A model generated the notes under the pieces. It saw only the letters and a list, made by a program, of their open reading frames with translations, was not told where the DNA came from and ran no database searches. Position numbers and translations under genes: made by a program. A stretch of DNA of 6,586 nucleotides from Gammaproteobacteria bacterium (GTDB taxonomy: Bacteria > Bacillota_I > Bacilli_A > Izemoplasmatales > UBA1188), in NCBI GenBank assembly GCA_024691665.1, contig JAILNJ010000020.1:1-6586 (forward strand), read 5' to 3'. This document shows, piece by piece, positions 1 to 5,907 of the stretch; position 1 is the stretch's first letter, and the number at the start of each line of letters is the position of its first letter.

Positions 1-917
1 TTAATGTCTTTGATCCAATTAAGTGTAGAAGCTGGGTCTGCCTGGTCAATTACACCATATTCTCCGCAATATAGAGGAACATTATATTTTTCAGCACATT
101 CAACAGCTTCTTTAAATAGATTAATAAAGAAATCTTTCTTAAGCATCTTAAGTGCGTTAGTAGCATCACCAAGTAAACTATATTTAATTGATGGTACATT
201 TTCATATGCGTAGTAGTATTTCTTTTCATCAACTGGATAAGGCATGCCTAAACATAAATCCATCTTCTCCATCCAGTAGGCACCTTGATGACTAAACACC
301 ATTGGTTCATAGCAGTGAACGTTAAATACAATATTCTCATCATATGGAGCTGGGATATATTTTACAGCGGTTACTGATGAGTATCCAACACCACCATATA
401 AGATCTTTACTTTAGGTGCATTCTTTCTTATAACTTTAATGCATCTTAAAGCTAAGTCATTCCATTCATCTATTACATCAAAACTTGTGACTTCATTAAG
501 CATTTCAAACATCATCATGTCTGAATACTTGGCATATCTTTTTGATAAATTATCCCAAATATCTAAGAATAAATTTTGAAGTTTAGCATCTTTGAAAAAG
601 TTTGCGGAATACTCAGCGTCATCAAATGTATAGCCTGGAGCTTTGTGCAAATCTAGGACTACATTTAATTCGCATTTTTTACACATCTCGATACATTTAT
701 CGATAAATTCATAACCAATCTCAACTGGTTTTTGTGCCTTTTCATCATAGATATTTTCAAAGTCAACTGGTAGCCTTAAATGGTCACAACCAATCTCTTT
801 AATTCTTTTAATGTCTTCTTCTTTAATGAAGTTTTCAATGTGACTTCTTTCTAAACTTCCTTGGCTTAACCAGCCACCTAAGTTTATTCCTTTTTGATAT
901 CCTATAAGTTTAATCAT
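1..917 (-). CDS. Glycoside hydrolase family 5 (cellulase-like) enzyme, cytoplasmic, C-terminus cut by window edge
   Basis: Retaining endo- or exo-acting beta-glycosidase of the GH5 (clan GH-A) TIM-barrel family. The 305 visible codons begin MIKLIGYQKGINLGGWLSQG, the usual GH5 entry strand. Landmarks follow in family order: R48 in HLRLPVDF, H91 in LDLHKAPGY, the acid/base E142 in FEMLNEV, H201 and Y203 in NVHCYEPMVFSHQGAYW, and the nucleophile E286 in YCGEYG. The reading frame is open to base 1, so roughly the last barrel strand and helix are missing. There is no signal peptide or membrane segment, so the enzyme should act in the cytoplasm on sugars brought in by the adjacent transporter. The ATG at 917 is supported by AGGAGG at 932-927, nine bases upstream, and it lies 20 bp after the ATPase stop, so it is probably the operon's next cistron. 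The substrate (cello-, beta-gluco- or manno-oligosaccharide) is inference. Family assignment is secure; subfamily is not. Confidence 0.93.
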   Translation of the reverse strand, partial: MIKLIGYQKGINLGGWLSQGSLERSHIENFIKEEDIKRIKEIGCDHLRLPVDFENIYDEKAQKPVEIGYEFIDKCIEMCKKCELNVVLDLHKAPGYTFDDAEYSANFFKDAKLQNLFLDIWDNLSKRYAKYSDMMMFEMLNEVTSFDVIDEWNDLALRCIKVIRKNAPKVKILYGGVGYSSVTAVKYIPAPYDENIVFNVHCYEPMVFSHQGAYWMEKMDLCLGMPYPVDEKKYYYAYENVPSIKYSLLGDATNALKMLKKDFFINLFKEAVECAEKYNVPLYCGEYGVIDQADPASTLNWIKDI

Positions 918-937
918 TCTTTATAACCTCCTAGAAT

Positions 938-2137
938 CTATTCTTCAACTTCACTGTATACGTTTTCGTTAATAAATTCTAGGTTTTTGTCATTTTCTAA
1001 TGAGAATAAATGAACAAGGTTTCCGGTAAATTCTAACTTAACAGTCTTACCTACATAATCATTATAACCATTAATGATAGGGACGATGACTATAGTATCT
1101 TTATTTTGAACTGTCATATGAAGGTGAGCGTTAGTACCCATAAGTTCTGATACATCAACCATGCCTTCAAGGCCTTCTTTACCGATAACCATATGATCAG
1201 GTCTAATACCTACACATACATCTTGTGGTTCAATTTTATTAGCTGTAAGACGTTCTTGTTTTGCTTCAGATAGAGTAACTTTATATCCATCAACATCTAC
1301 CACATATTTACCATCTTCAATCAATAATTTTCCATCGAAGTAGTTCATTTGTGGAGAACCAATAAATCCTGAAACGAATTTATTTCTTGGATAATCGAAT
1401 ACATCTTGTGGTGTACCGATTTGTTGGATAAAGCCATCTCTCATAATAACGATTCTATCGCCAAGTGTCATAGCTTCGATTTGATCATGTGTTACATAAA
1501 TAAATGTAGTATTAATCTTCTTTCTTAGCTTGATGATTTCAGCTCTCATTTGGTTTCTGAGTTTTGCATCAAGGTTAGAGAGTGGTTCATCCATTAATAA
1601 TACTTTAGGATTACGTACGATTGCACGACCAATCGCAACTCTTTGACGCTGACCACCTGATAAGCTTCTTGGTTTTCTATCTAAGTATTCTTCAATATTT
1701 AAGATTCTTGCTGCTTCTCTTACCTTTTGATCAATCACATCTTTTGGAGTGTGTTTAATCTTTAAAGAGTAAGCCATATTTTGATATACAGTCATATGAG
1801 GATATAAGGCATAGCTTTGGAATACCATAGCGATATCTCTATCTTTTGGTTCAATTGAGTTTACAACTTTACCATCAATGATGAGTTCACCTTCGGTGAT
1901 ATCTTCAAGACCGGCAACCATTCTAAGTGTTGTAGATTTACCACAACCAGATGGTCCTACAAGAACAATGAATTCGCCATCTTTAATTTCAAGGTTGAAA
2001 TTTTGAACAGCAACAACACCTTTATCAGTGATTTGAAGGTTATGCTTCTTTTCAGGTTCACCTTTCTTATTATTCTTAGTTTTTTTCTCCACGTATGGAT
2101 ATATCTTTTTTATATCTTTTAAAATAACTTCAGCCAT
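938..2137 (-). CDS. CUT1 sugar ABC transporter ATP-binding protein (MsmX/MsmK/UgpC type)
   Basis: Cytoplasmic ATPase that powers the two permeases encoded just upstream. All nucleotide-binding motifs are intact: Walker A GPSGCGKST (61-69), Q-loop Q107, signature LSGGQ (159-163), Walker B with D183 and catalytic E184, D-loop SNLD (187-190) and H-loop H217. The remainder, from about residue 245, is the C-terminal TOBE/MalK-type regulatory region. At 399 residues it is longer than typical MsmX-type proteins (about 365). The extra length includes a Lys/Glu-rich insertion at about residues 15-39, between the first strand and the VVAVQNFNL strand, so Walker A lies near residue 61 instead of about 37. 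The ATG at 2137 follows the permease stop by 13 bp, and its AGGAG/GAGG ribosome site (2152-2145) overlaps that TAG stop, so translation is probably coupled. Substrate-based names such as UgpC should not be read literally here. Confidence 0.96.
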   Translation of the reverse strand: MAEVILKDIKKIYPYVEKKTKNNKKGEPEKKHNLQITDKGVVAVQNFNLEIKDGEFIVLVGPSGCGKSTTLRMVAGLEDITEGELIIDGKVVNSIEPKDRDIAMVFQSYALYPHMTVYQNMAYSLKIKHTPKDVIDQKVREAARILNIEEYLDRKPRSLSGGQRQRVAIGRAIVRNPKVLLMDEPLSNLDAKLRNQMRAEIIKLRKKINTTFIYVTHDQIEAMTLGDRIVIMRDGFIQQIGTPQDVFDYPRNKFVSGFIGSPQMNYFDGKLLIEDGKYVVDVDGYKVTLSEAKQERLTANKIEPQDVCVGIRPDHMVIGKEGLEGMVDVSELMGTNAHLHMTVQNKDTIVIVPIINGYNDYVGKTVKLEFTGNLVHLFSLENDKNLEFINENVYSEVEE

Positions 2138-2150
2138 AATTACGCCTCTC

Positions 2151-3041
2151 CTATCCTTTTACTGATCCGCTTGTTACACCTTTAATGATTGCTCTTGAAA
2201 GGAATAAGTATACAAGCATTACTGGGAATATTGAAATGAAAATAACCATATAAATTAATCCGTTATCCATATTTGCAAAGTCAGCACTTCTAAGCAATGC
2301 AAGCATTGTTGGAAGAGTCTTCAATTCTGTCTTTGTGATTAATAGAGTTGGAAGATATAGGTTATTCCATGATGCTACAAATGAGAATATTAATTGAACT
2401 GCTAGCGCAGGTTTCATAATTGGAAGGACAATTCTATTGAATGTCATAAATTCACTTGATCCATCCATTCTTGATGCTTCTACTAAATCTAGTGGAAGTG
2501 TTGCTCTTAAATGTTGAATCATATAGAAGAATGTTGCCGGAGCTGCAATACCAGGAACGATTAATACCCAATATTGGTTTGTCCAGTGCATTTCATTACA
2601 CATTTCAAGGAAACCTACTGATGATACTTGTGATGGAATCATCATTATTAAAAGGATGAATGTTTCTACAAACTTTTTACCTTTAAAATTATATGCATAT
2701 ACTCCATATGCAGTTAAAGCTGAGAAATAAGTAGTTAAAACTGATGAGATTGATGCAATAATGAATGAGTTTCTAAGACCTTTTCTTACAGGAGCCATAC
2801 CACTTAAATTCCACATCTTTTGGAAATTCTCAAAGAAATGTTTTGATGGAATTAGAGTGAAACCTGATTGGATTTCAGCATGACTTCTTGTTGCATTTAC
2901 AAATAGTAGATAGAAAAAGAATAAACAGATAATTGTAAGGAAGACTAGGAATATATAAACTAAAGTTCTTTCAATTGTAAGTTTAACTTTAGCAGCTTGG
3001 TCTGCTTTTCTATCAATAAGTTGATAATTATTACTTTCCAT
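2151..3041 (-). CDS. CUT1 sugar ABC transporter permease, MalG/LacG-like
   Basis: Second membrane subunit of the importer (BPD_transp_1 fold). The 296-residue protein has a hydrophilic N-terminus of about 22 residues, then hydrophobic segments near 25-49, 90-115, 125-145, 157-176, 207-235 and 262-284, which fits the usual six-helix MalG layout. The EAA loop that docks on the ATPase is clear: E188-A-S-R-M-D-G194, ending with P207 in RIVLPIMKP. The following SWNNLYLPTLLI stretch is typical of MalG-type subunits. The ATG at 3041 is 8 bp from the previous stop, and the GGAGG at 3050-3046 shares bases with the upstream TAG stop, a strong sign of translational coupling. Length and motif order are normal for the family; nothing looks broken. 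The sugar cannot be deduced from this subunit. Confidence 0.96.
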   Translation of the reverse strand: MESNNYQLIDRKADQAAKVKLTIERTLVYIFLVFLTIICLFFFYLLFVNATRSHAEIQSGFTLIPSKHFFENFQKMWNLSGMAPVRKGLRNSFIIASISSVLTTYFSALTAYGVYAYNFKGKKFVETFILLIMMIPSQVSSVGFLEMCNEMHWTNQYWVLIVPGIAAPATFFYMIQHLRATLPLDLVEASRMDGSSEFMTFNRIVLPIMKPALAVQLIFSFVASWNNLYLPTLLITKTELKTLPTMLALLRSADFANMDNGLIYMVIFISIFPVMLVYLFLSRAIIKGVTSGSVKG

Positions 3042-3049
3042 AATACCTC

Positions 3050-4024
3050 CTAATCATCTTTCCTTCTTATCATTCTAAATACAAGGAAACTTAAACCGCC
3101 AGTTATTACAAATAATACAACCGCAACTGCACCAGCCATACCATAGTTATTAGCCGATAAGTACTTATTTAGAAGCATTACAATTGTCATAGTACTAAAG
3201 TTAGGTTCTCCGCCACCCTTTGTAAGTAGATAAGGAACGTCATACATTTGAAGTCCACCAATTAAAGATGTAATTAATACATATACTAAAATCGGTTTTA
3301 ATAATGGTAATGTGATATCAAAGAATACTCTATTTGATGATGCGCCATCCATTCTAGCTGATTCAAATAAACTTTCATCTATACCCATAATACCAGCCAT
3401 AAGTAAGATTGTGGTATTACCAAACCATAATATAAAGTTCATTGTGGCAACAAGAGTTCTTGTTGACCAAGGATATGTTGAAATAAAGTCGATTGGTTTA
3501 TCAGCCCAACCCATCATTTGTGCGAGTTGGTTAATTGGACCAACAGTATTGAATAATGCGTAGAATAAGAACGCAAAGGCAGATGCCATGATTAGGTTTG
3601 GCATATAGAATACTGCTTTAAAGAAACCTGTTGCTTTAAGTCTTAGTCTTGAACTAGTAAAGAATACAGCAAGTACAAGTGATATTAAAAACTGAAAAAC
3701 AGCACCCATAAGCCACATAATCATAGTATTAGTAAACGCCTTTACTATCATGACTACGCCATTTTCAGATTTAGTGAATAGTGCTACATAGTTTCCAAAA
3801 TTATTCCATTTAGGACCAAATACATTTAATCCAGACTCGAAATACTTTTGGAAGCTAAATATAAACGTTTTAATTTGTGGATATAAAGTAAATGCTAGAT
3901 ATACAAGGAAGAAAGGAATGATAAAGATGTAACCCCACTTTGCGTAGCTTACACCTTTTTGTATTCTCTTTTTAGGTTCTGTATCGTTAGATTCAACTTT
4001 ACGAATGCTCTTTATATTGTCCAC
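3050..4024 (-). CDS. CUT1 sugar ABC transporter permease, MalF/LacF-like, GTG start
   Basis: First membrane subunit of the importer. From the GTG start proposed here it is 324 residues long, with a charged N-terminal tail of about 30 residues and hydrophobic segments near 32-48, 98-120, 136-157, 190-213, 243-262 and 297-317. The EAA loop reads FESARMDGASS (E221, G227) and ends at P240 in ITLPLLKP; it contacts the ATPase. The LQMYDVPYLLTKGGGEP stretch (258-274) is a familiar MalF-type motif. The frame is also open upstream to an ATG at 4096, giving 348 residues. That extra N-terminus (MWRLSDNTIS...) would be encoded by a terminator-like hairpin and has no ribosome site. The GTG at 4024 instead has GGGAGGA eight bases upstream, so I choose it. 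The stop overlaps the ribosome site of the next permease. Confidence 0.93.
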   Translation of the reverse strand: MDNIKSIRKVESNDTEPKKRIQKGVSYAKWGYIFIIPFFLVYLAFTLYPQIKTFIFSFQKYFESGLNVFGPKWNNFGNYVALFTKSENGVVMIVKAFTNTMIMWLMGAVFQFLISLVLAVFFTSSRLRLKATGFFKAVFYMPNLIMASAFAFLFYALFNTVGPINQLAQMMGWADKPIDFISTYPWSTRTLVATMNFILWFGNTTILLMAGIMGIDESLFESARMDGASSNRVFFDITLPLLKPILVYVLITSLIGGLQMYDVPYLLTKGGGEPNFSTMTIVMLLNKYLSANNYGMAGAVAVVLFVITGGLSFLVFRMIRRKDD

Positions 4025-4031
4025 AGTTAAA

Positions 4032-4038
4032 TCCTCCC
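4032..4038 (-). promoter_or_regulatory. Ribosome-binding site deciding the GTG start of the first permease
   Basis: On the minus strand this reads GGGAGGA, followed by an eight-base spacer and then GTG at 4024. It sits downstream of the ATG that opens the longest reading frame (4096), so the longer start would place the ribosome site inside the gene. This is the main evidence that the coding region begins at 4024. Confidence 0.85.
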
Positions 4039-4052
4039 TATGATAATGATAG

Positions 4053-4097
4053 TAAAAAATGTGGCGGGATATGGTATTATCCGATAGCCGCCACATT
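4053..4097 (-). terminator. Terminator-like hairpin between binding protein and permeases (probable partial terminator)
   Basis: A perfect 10-bp stem is formed by AATGTGGCGG (4058-4067, plus strand) and CCGCCACATT (4088-4097). Part of the 20-base loop can extend the structure, since GATA at 4068-4071 can pair with TATC at 4078-4081. In the transcript the stem is followed at once by six U residues (A run 4054-4059 on the plus strand). It begins 17 bases after the lipoprotein stop and ends just before the ribosome site of the first permease. The permeases, ATPase and GH5 have no visible promoter of their own here, so complete termination is unlikely. A leaky terminator, or a stabiliser of the 3' end of the binding-protein mRNA, is the natural reading. 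It is the most GC-rich short patch in this AT-rich spacer. Confidence 0.85.
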
Positions 4098-4114
4098 CTA
4101 TCTATTAAGTATTA

Positions 4115-5479
4115 TTACTCAAAAACGATTTCTGGACAATCAATATGTAATTGAGTTTTAAAGTTTGCGATAGCATCTGCTTTTGTAGCAACAGCGCCTT
4201 TTAAGAATTCGCCGAATGCTTTTTGTAAACCTTCATTACAATATTGATCATAGATAGTCATACCTTTGATTTGGATTCTCTTAGCTAAATCTAAGTAGAA
4301 CTTAGTATCGTTTTGGCCGCCTAAGAATGCGTTTCCAGTTCCTTCTTTCTCGTATTCAGCAGCTACTTCTTTGTTAGCCTTTTGGTTGTTAGAGAATTGA
4401 CCTTCATTCTTAACTAATGCTTTACATACATCTTTATCATTGATGAATGAGTTCATGCATTTACCAACTAGATAGTCATCATTTCCGCCTGCAGCGCCCA
4501 TTAGCCAAGTTCCGCCCCAGTAGTAGTAAGCTGGACCTTCACAAACTGCCCAGTCACCGAAGCAACCTTTTGTTTCATCTTGAGCATTGCCCATACAGAA
4601 GTTATAGTACCAAGCTGGACCGAACCAACAGAATGTCTTACCAGTTGCGAACATTTCGTTTGTACATCCATCTTCCCAAATACCAGCTGTTAATGTATAT
4701 TCATTCTTAATGAAGTTTTCAGCTTGAGCCATCCAAGCTTCGATTTGTGGATCGAATTGTAACTTGAGGTCATCATTAACCCAAGGTTGAGTAACATTGT
4801 TAGAGAATGCACGGTAAGTTTCAGCGAATGAAGAAGTCATATAATAACCTTTAGCCTTCATATCAGCAGCTACAGCATTGAATTTATCCCAGTTAGAGAT
4901 CTTTTCTTGAACTTTAGCTGGATCATCAGTTCCGAATACAGCCTTAGCGATAGATCTTCTATAGATAACGCCAGCTGGGCAGCATTGGAATGATACGCCT
5001 TTAACTACGCCTTTAGAATCAGAAGCAACTTGACTAGTGTATTCATAAGTGTTACTTAAGTTATAAACACCAAGATCCTTAATAGGTGTAGTGTATTTAC
5101 TGTTAGAGTACTTTAAGATGTAGTCAGCTTCAGCTAAGAACATATCTACTTTTTCATCATCACTAGCTGTTTCATTAGCTTTTAAATGTTGATCTAATGA
5201 CTTTTGGTATTGTCCACCTTCAGATGGTACGATAGTCCATTTAACTAATTTGCCATCATAATGATACTCTTTTGGTTTTAAAGAATCATCTTTCTTTTCA
5301 GCAGCTTCAACGAATTTTGCTCTTTCATCACAAACGTATTTTTCAAAGAAGCCTTTGAATTCTTCGTTCCATGCCATGATATGGAAAACTTTAGAATCAG
5401 ATTTAGCAGGAGTTTTTCTACAGCCTACTAATGTTAGTGCTGCGAGGGCAGCAAACAAACCTAAAAATAATTTTTTCAT
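4115..5479 (-). CDS. Extracellular sugar-binding lipoprotein of the CUT1 ABC transporter
   Basis: Captures the oligosaccharide outside the membrane and delivers it to the permease pair. The 454-residue precursor starts with a lipoprotein signal peptide: KK at 2-3, a hydrophobic core at 4-18 and lipobox LVGC with C20 as the lipidated residue. The mature part opens with FHIMAWNEEFKGFF, the beta-strand entry of CUT1 binding proteins. It contains aromatic patches likely to stack on sugar rings, notably CWFGPAWYY (284-292) and AYYYWGGTWLMG (317-328). Length is usual for the group (about 400-450). It is unusually Cys-rich: 12 Cys besides C20. The ATG at 5479 has GGAGG at 5488-5484. It is the first cistron after the control region and is followed by a terminator-like hairpin, so it is probably made in excess over the membrane parts. 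The exact ligand is unknown. Confidence 0.95.
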   Translation of the reverse strand: MKKLFLGLFAALAALTLVGCRKTPAKSDSKVFHIMAWNEEFKGFFEKYVCDERAKFVEAAEKKDDSLKPKEYHYDGKLVKWTIVPSEGGQYQKSLDQHLKANETASDDEKVDMFLAEADYILKYSNSKYTTPIKDLGVYNLSNTYEYTSQVASDSKGVVKGVSFQCCPAGVIYRRSIAKAVFGTDDPAKVQEKISNWDKFNAVAADMKAKGYYMTSSFAETYRAFSNNVTQPWVNDDLKLQFDPQIEAWMAQAENFIKNEYTLTAGIWEDGCTNEMFATGKTFCWFGPAWYYNFCMGNAQDETKGCFGDWAVCEGPAYYYWGGTWLMGAAGGNDDYLVGKCMNSFINDKDVCKALVKNEGQFSNNQKANKEVAAEYEKEGTGNAFLGGQNDTKFYLDLAKRIQIKGMTIYDQYCNEGLQKAFGEFLKGAVATKADAIANFKTQLHIDCPEIVFE

Positions 5480-5538
5480 TTTTCCTCCGTTTATTATGTT
5501 AAAAAAATTATATTTTTGTTTACAATCTTATTTGGTTT

Positions 5539-5564
5539 AGTTCACTTAAACGTTTAAGTAAACT
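5539..5564. promoter_or_regulatory. Operator-like palindrome O1 in the leader (probable LacI-family site)
   Basis: The core ACTTAAACGTTTAAGT (5544-5559) is a perfect 16-bp palindrome with the central CG typical of LacI/GalR-family operators. Pairing continues outward to 5539-5564 with one mismatched position (5543/5560), so 12 of 13 base pairs match. It lies between the inferred transcription start and the lipoprotein gene, centred about 110 bp downstream of the start. The same core recurs at 5713-5728. Assignment to the regulator at the right end is inference from proximity and site type. Confidence 0.75.
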
Positions 5565-5570
5565 CAAAAA

Positions 5571-5576
5571 ATTATA
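5571..5576 (-). promoter_or_regulatory. Possible second -10 element (TATAAT) close to O1
   Basis: A perfect TATAAT on the minus strand would place a start near 5564, directly against the edge of operator O1, a classic repressor geometry. At the proper distance upstream no reasonable -35 is visible (about ATCAGA at 17 bp), and no TGn extension is present. AT-rich leaders give such hexamers by chance, so this is a weak candidate for a second promoter. Confidence 0.25.
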
Positions 5577-5597
5577 AGCCAACAGTTCAAATTTCTG

Positions 5598-5633
5598 ATA
5601 CCAAAATGGTTAAAATTCTATATGTTTTGGTAT
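5598..5633. repeat. Inverted repeat in the 5' leader
   Basis: ATACCAAAA (5598-5606) and TTTTGGTAT (5625-5633) are perfect 9-bp complementary arms around an 18-base spacer. In the leader RNA this forms a modest hairpin without a following U tract, so it is not a terminator. As DNA it could be a binding site for an unrecognised regulator. No riboswitch family was recognised around it. Confidence 0.45.
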
Positions 5634-5667
5634 AAATTATCAAACCACTAGCTTTCTAGACACCATT

Positions 5668-5696
5668 ATTCTATCAAATGTTAAATAAAATGTAAA
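5668..5696 (-). promoter_or_regulatory. Sigma-A-type promoter of the transport operon
   Basis: On the minus strand TTTACA (5696-5691) and TAGAAT (5673-5668) are separated by exactly 17 bases. Each hexamer matches five of six consensus positions. The start of transcription should fall around 5661-5663, giving a leader of about 180 nt before the lipoprotein ATG. The -35 hexamer is embedded in the cre-like box, and a palindromic operator lies about 17 bp upstream of it. This is the best promoter in the gene-free stretch. Confidence 0.75.
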
Positions 5697-5704
5697 CGCT
5701 TTTT
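5691..5704. promoter_or_regulatory. cre-like box (CcpA catabolite repression) overlapping the -35
   Basis: Read on the minus strand, AAAAAGCGTTTACA fits the cre consensus TGWAARCGYTWWCA at 12 of 14 positions, missing only the first two. Its last six bases are the -35 hexamer, so a bound CcpA-type protein would block RNA polymerase directly. LacI-family sites share the same CG-centred form, so this could instead be a weaker site for the local regulator; the two cannot be separated by eye. Confidence 0.6.
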
Positions 5705-5712
5705 TTTCAACT

Positions 5713-5728
5713 TCTTAAACGTTTTAGT
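5713..5728. promoter_or_regulatory. Operator-like palindrome O2 upstream of the promoter
   Basis: Plus-strand TCTTAAACGTTTTAGT matches the O1 core at 14 of 16 positions and shares its CG centre. The inner 14 bp (5714-5727) form a palindrome with one mismatched pair. It is centred about 60 bp upstream of the inferred start and 169 bp from the centre of O1. The near-identity of two such sites flanking one promoter supports a shared regulator, most simply the LacI-family protein encoded next door. Confidence 0.7.
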
Positions 5729-5729
5729 G

Positions 5730-5741
5730 TTTTACGTAAAA
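5730..5741. promoter_or_regulatory. Small CG-centred palindrome next to O2
   Basis: TTTTACGTAAAA is a perfect 12-bp palindrome centred 15 bp from O2. It has the central CG but not the AAACGTTT core of O1 and O2. It may be an auxiliary or degenerate operator, or chance in AT-rich DNA. Confidence 0.3.
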
Positions 5742-5880
5742 AAATAACAATTTAATACGATTTCTTTTATAATTTTTATTATAAATCCTACTTTTTCATA
5801 AATATATACACGATAAAAATTAGCAAAAATATTTTTTAAATTAATTCAAATTTAGTTTCTTCTTATGCTATTTAGGCAAT
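5742..5880. other. AT-rich upstream spacer with no recognised gene or site
   Basis: This part of the gene-free stretch between regulator and lipoprotein is extremely AT-rich and has no convincing reading frame, tRNA or known RNA. The only obvious structure is an all-A/T inverted repeat, TTTATAAT/ATTATAAA (5766-5773 and 5778-5785). It could act as an UP-like or bent-DNA element, but nothing shows this directly. Confidence 0.5.
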
Positions 5881-5907
5881 AAAAAAGACAACGGCTAACC
5901 ATTGTCT
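5881..5907 (-). terminator. Intrinsic terminator of the LacI-family regulator gene
   Basis: In the transcript, AGACAAUGG pairs with CCGUUGUCU through nine positions including one U-G wobble, with a UUAG loop, followed directly by a run of U (A run 5881-5886 on the plus strand). The stem starts inside the regulator's TAG stop codon. It separates the regulator transcript from the transport operon, which therefore needs the promoter at 5696-5668. Confidence 0.88.

Noticed and set aside
50..232. Minus-strand frame of 60 codons at the left end
   Set aside because: It overlaps the GH5 reading frame in another phase; the GH5 frame carries the catalytic nucleophile motif in this same stretch.
3312..3563. 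Open frame of 83 codons on the plus strand, and similar plus-strand frames at 4-213, 2456-2659, 4447-4710 and 5355-5540
   Set aside because: They lie antisense inside strongly recognised genes, show no family motifs and have no convincing ribosome sites; they are shadows of the minus-strand genes.
4025..4096. N-terminal extension of the first permease from the ATG at 4096
   Set aside because: The segment is a terminator-like hairpin plus U tract, with no ribosome site before the ATG; a strong one precedes the GTG at 4024.
5480..5660. Riboswitch or T-box in the leader
   Set aside because: No conserved core, specifier loop, T-box sequence or terminator/antiterminator pair could be recognised; the only stem is a 9-bp AT-rich inverted repeat.
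5766..5785. All-A/T inverted repeat as a terminator
   Set aside because: The stem contains no GC pairs, the DNA around it is extremely AT-rich, and the regulator gene already has a better terminator at its stop codon.
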